Shown: in pieces, positions 32,201 to 38,200 of the stretch
Layout of the letters: every line of letters starts with the position of its first letter
Numbering within the stretch: the stretch's first letter is position 1
From: Solitalea canadensis DSM 3403
GTDB taxonomy: Bacteria > Bacteroidota > Bacteroidia > Sphingobacteriales > Sphingobacteriaceae
Direction of reading: 5' to 3'
DNA length: 64,000 bases
Assembly (NCBI RefSeq): GCF_000242635.2
Contig: NC_017770.1
Location: forward strand, 868,001-932,000
Notes under the pieces: generated by a model
Databases searched by the model: none
Told to the model about the DNA's origin: nothing
The model's input: only the letters and a program-made list of their open reading frames with translations
Translations under genes and position numbers: made by a program

Positions 32201-35200
32201 AGTAACCTTAACCGCAACCGGTGGAACTACTTACCAATGGCGTAAAAACGGCGTAGACCTGGCAGGAGCAACAGGCTCAACCTTAACGATGAGCACAGTA
32301 GCGGAATCAGGCAGCTATACCGTGGTGGCAATGACCGCCAAAGGGTGTGACGAAGAGTCAGCACCAGAGGTAATTACGATCTATCCAAACCCGGTAGCAT
32401 CGTTCACCATGCCACAGGGCTGTTCAGTAGCAGGTGATGTATTCACCAGCACGTCAACAGTAGCAGCGCCACATACGCTGACTTATGCATGGGATTTAGG
32501 CGAAGGCTTTACGTCGACGTTACAAAACCCAGCGGTACCGGCTTACACAACAGCAGGACCGAAAACCATTACCTTAACGGTAACTTCATCGGGTAACGGA
32601 TGTACGGCAACGTATAGCGATACCTACCAATATAACGGCACCGTACCAGTGGCAGCGTTCACGGTAGTAAGTCCGGTATGTCAGGGCACAGCGGTACAAT
32701 TGGATGCAAGTGCTTCAACAACAGGTGTAAGCCCGATAGTAGAATACATCTGGAGCTTCTCGCAAGGCGGAACAGTAATCAATACGGTAGCGGCAGGCAA
32801 CAGTGTTAACCCAAGTGTAACGTTCCCAGAGGCATCAACTCCTCAGACGTACGATGTGACCTTACAGGTTAAGACCCAAGGCGGTTGTGTGAGTGCAGCA
32901 GTAACCCACCAGGTGACTGTTAACCCAACACCGGTAGCAATCTTAAGCCTGTCGACCAACGAGATCTGTGTGGACGGCGGAATGGTAACGATTACCTCGG
33001 CGATTACTAATGGCGTATCAGTAGTAGCACCAAGCTACACCACCAATGCACCGGCAGCAGCGATCGTAGGTAACCAGTTTGATCCGGCAGTAGCAGGGGT
33101 AGGTACCTGGACGATCACTTACACGCCACAGGCAGATGTAGCCAACGGAAGCTGTGTGGGCGCAGTGGTAACACAAACCATTATTGTGAACCCGATCCCA
33201 ACTCCAGCGATCACGGTAGCACCATCGAATGATGTATGTGAGGGAACAGTAGTAACCTTAACCGCAACCGGTGGAACTACTTACCAATGGCGTAAAAACG
33301 GCGTAGACCTGGCAGGAGCAACAGGCTCAACCTTAACGATGAGCACAGTAGCGGAATCAGGCAGCTATACCGTGGTGGCAATGACCGCCAAAGGGTGTGA
33401 CGAAGAGTCAGCACCAGAGGTAATTACGATCTATCCAAACCCGGTAGCATCGTTCACCATGCCACAGGGCTGTTCAGTAGCAGGTGATGTATTCACCAGC
33501 ACGTCAACAGTAGCAGCGCCACATACGCTGACTTATGCATGGGATTTAGGCGAAGGCTTTACGTCGACGTTACAAAACCCAGCGGTACCGGCTTACACAA
33601 CAGCAGGACCGAAAACCATTACCTTAACGGTAACTTCATCGGGTAACGGATGTACGGCAACGTATAGCGATACCTACCAATATAACGGCACCGTACCAGT
33701 GGCAGCGTTCACGGTAGTAAGTCCGGTATGTCAGGGCACAGCGGTACAATTGGATGCAAGCACATCGACAACAGGTGTAAGCCCGATAGTAGAATACATC
33801 TGGAGCTTCTCGCAAGGCGGAACAGTAATCAATACGGTAGCGGCAGGCAACAGTGTTAACCCAAGTGTAACGTTCCCAGAGGCATCAACTCCTCAGACGT
33901 ACGATGTGACCTTACAGGTTAAGACCCAAGGCGGTTGTGTGAGTGCAGCAGTAACCCACCAGGTGACTGTTAACCCAACACCGGTAGCAACCTTAAGCCT
34001 GTCGACCAACGAGATCTGTGTGGACGGCGGAATGGTAACGATTACCTCGGCGATTACTAATGGCGTATCAGTAGTAGCACCAAGCTACACCACCAATGCA
34101 CCGGCAGCAGCGATCGTAGGTAACCAGTTTGATCCGGCAGTAGCAGGGGTAGGTACCTGGACGATCACTTACACGCCACAGGCAGATGTAGCCAACGGAA
34201 GCTGTGTGGGCGCAGTGGTAACACAAACCATTATTGTGAACCCGATCCCAACTCCAGCGATCACGGTAGCACCATCGAATGATGTATGTGAGGGAACAGT
34301 AGTAACCTTAACCGCAACCGGTGGAACTACTTACCAATGGCGTAAAAACGGCGTAGACCTGGCAGGAGCAACAGGCTCAACCTTAACGATGAGCACAGTA
34401 GCGGAATCAGGCAGCTATACCGTGGTGGCAATGACCGCCAAAGGGTGTGACGAAGAGTCAGCACCAGAGGTAATTACGATCTATCCAAACCCGGTAGCAT
34501 CGTTCACCATGCCACAGGGCTGTTCAGTAGCAGGTGATGTATTCACCAGCACGTCAACAGTAGCAGCGCCACATACGCTGACTTATGCATGGGATTTAGG
34601 CGAAGGCTTTACGTCGACGTTACAAAACCCAGCGGTACCGGCTTACACAACAGCAGGACCGAAAACCATTACCTTAACGGTAACTTCATCGGGTAACGGA
34701 TGTACGGCAACGTATAGCGATACCTACCAATATAACGGCACCGTACCAGTGGCAGCGTTCACGGTAGTAAGTCCGGTATGTCAGGGCACAGCGGTACAAT
34801 TGGATGCAAGCACATCGACAACAGGTGTAAGCCCGATAGTAGAATACATCTGGAGCTTCTCGCAAGGCGGAACAGTAATCAATACGGTAGCGGCAGGCAA
34901 CAGTGTTAACCCAAGTGTAACGTTCCCAGAGGCATCAACTCCTCAGACGTACGATGTGACCTTACAGGTTAAGACCCAAGGCGGTTGTGTGAGTGCAGCA
35001 GTAACCCACCAGGTGACTGTTAACCCAACACCGGTAGCAACCTTAAGTCTGTCGACCAACGAGATCTGTGTGGACGGCGGAATGGTAACGATTACCTCGG
35101 CGATTACTAATGGCGTATCAGTAGTAGCACCAAGCTACACCACCAATGCACCGGCAGCAGCGATCGTAGGTAACCAGTTTGATCCGGCAGTAGCAGGGGT

Positions 35201-38200
35201 AGGTACCTGGACGATCACTTACACGCCACAGGCAGATGTAGCCAACGGAAGCTGTGTGGGCGCAGTGGTAACACAAACCATTATTGTGAACCCGATCCCA
35301 ACTCCAGCGATCACGGTAGCACCATCGAATGATGTATGTGAGGGAACAGTAGTAACCTTAACCGCAACCGGTGGAACTACTTACCAATGGCGTAAAAACG
35401 GCGTAGACCTGGCAGGAGCAACAGGCTCAACCTTAACGATGAGCACAGTAGCGGAATCAGGCAGCTATACCGTGGTGGCAATGACCGCCAAAGGGTGTGA
35501 CGAAGAGTCAGCACCAGAGGTAATTACGATCTATCCAAACCCGGTAGCATCGTTCACCATGCCACAGGGCTGTTCAGTAGCAGGTGATGTATTCACCAGC
35601 ACGTCAACAGTAGCAGCGCCACATACGCTGACTTATGCATGGGATTTAGGCGAAGGCTTTACGTCGACGTTACAAAACCCAGCGGTACCGGCTTACACAA
35701 CAGCAGGACCGAAAACCATTACCTTAACGGTAACTTCATCGGGTAACGGATGTACGGCAACGTATAGCGATACCTACCAATATAACGGCACCGTACCAGT
35801 GGCAGCGTTCACGGTAGTAAGTCCGGTATGTCAGGGCACAGCGGTACAATTGGATGCAAGTGCTTCAACAGCTGGAATAGGTACGATTAATGATTATCGC
35901 TTCGAGGTGTTCGATGCTGGTGTAGTGATAAGAACAGTTAACGGAACGAATCCGGTTCAGCAAATTACGTTACCAGTTGTGTCAACAAGTAAGACATATC
36001 AGGTACAGTTAACAGTGACAACTGTTGGAGGTTGTGCAAATGCTTCAGCGTTACAAAATGTAACCGTTAACCCAATGCCGGAGGCAACTGTTGATGTGAA
36101 AGAACCTAATGTTTGTGCTGCGGCAGGTAAAACTGTTGATTTAACAAACTGGGTGGAAGTTTCAAATGGTGTTGCTTCGACAATTACATACAGCGGAACA
36201 GGTGTGGCAGGAAACACATTTGATCCAAATGCAGCTGGTGTGTCAATTGGTGTTAACACGATCAGTTATACAGTTACAGCTACAGACGGCGGATGTACTT
36301 TAACAGGCACATTTGATATCAATGTTCGTCCGTTGCCTGTAGTAACACTTGCAAGCAATGCAACTGCAACTTGTGAGGATGGATCGGTTACATTAACTGC
36401 TTCAGTAGCCGCAGGAACTACAATAACCAGCTACAACTGGTACAGAGACGGAGTAATTATTCAAGGTGAAAACTCAACTACATTATTAACTAATGTTGGA
36501 GGAAATTACACTGTAGAAGCTATTTCAAACTATGGCTGTACTTCAATCGCTTCAACTGCGGTTAATATTCAAATTAATCCAGTTCCGGTTGCGAAGTTCG
36601 ATGCACCAAGTACATGTGCTTCTGCAGCAGGAACAGTATTCGATGCTTCAGCAAGTACAATTACAAGCCCAGGAACTATCGCAAGATATATCTGGAACTT
36701 CGGAGATGGTACACCTGTAGTAACAGTAACCACTCCAACAGTAACACATGCGTACAGTACTGTAGGTCAATTTAATGTTAGCTTAACGGTTGAAAGTGGA
36801 CAAACACCAAGCTGTTCTGCTTCAACAACTCAACAGTATACTTTTGTAGGCTCGAGTCCGGTAGTTGATTTCAATATTGTTAACAATGCAATTTGTGATC
36901 AGGATTCAATTCACTTACAAAGTACTGCAACTGTTGTGGTAGGAAGCATCAAAACGTATGATTGGCAGTTCTTTGAAAATGGTAAACGTATCGGAACTAT
37001 TACTAAGAATCTTCCTGATGTATATGCTACATTCCCTAAGGATTCTGTCGACAGAAACTATGAGGTGAAGTTAGTGGTAACAACTGTAGGAGGATGTGTT
37101 GATAGCTCTGCATTGAAACCATTTACAATTAAAGCGTTGCCAAAACTGGTTTTAGATATTGTGGATAGAGATGTTTGTTTACAGCCAGGTGTGGTTACCA
37201 TTAACGTAACACCAGCAACAGGCGGTGTATTAACAGGAACTGGTATCATAGCAGGTACTAACCAGTTTGATCCAATGGTTGCAGGATTAGGTAAACATGC
37301 AATTACGTTTGCTTATACAAATCCGGTTTCAGGATGTTCAAGAACAATTACTGATACCATCGCAGTTTGGGCATTACCTACACCAATTATTACTGCCAGT
37401 GGCAATGATATTTGTAAAGGAGACACTGTGACGCTTAGTACGCAGCCTGCATCAAGTTATAAATGGTATCAGGATGGTACTATAATAGCAGGTGCTACAG
37501 AATCTACGTTAAAAGTATTCAATGCTGGAACGCATAACTATACTGTAGAAGTAGAAAACGAGTTTGGTTGTTCAGGTACTGCTTCAACTCCGGTTACCAT
37601 CAATATCTGGTCTAAACCAATTGTTGACTTTGATTTGCCAGACAGCTGTTTAACAGACACAACTGTATTTGTAAATAAATCAACAAGTCCAGATGGCAGC
37701 CCAATGAACTACTTCTGGTCATTTGAAGATGATCTGGATAAAACTTCAGATGTGTACTCAACTGATAAAGACGGTAAGCACTTCTATATGTCTACAGGAC
37801 CTAAGAAAGTTAAATTGATCGTGACAACTGACAATGGTTGTGTAGACAGCTTAACTAAAGTGTTTAACGTTAAAGGTGATGTTCCTGTAGTTAATTGGTA
37901 CTTAAAAGGTCGTGCTTCTGTTTGTGCGGGTGATAGCGTGACATTAAGAGATACATCAAAAGCTCGTTTAGGATATGCATATGATTACAAATGGAGATTC
38001 TTTGACGGACCAATGGAAATTGATCTTAAACAAGAAGCTCGCAATGAGATCACTGTATTTGTTCCTGAGATCTATGCAGGTAAAACACTAAGTGCAGAAT
38101 TAACGGTAACACCAATTTATGGTTGTCCGGCATCATATACAGGAACGTTTGTAGTTTACAAAAAACCAACTGTATCGTTTAAATTACCGGTAGATACTAT

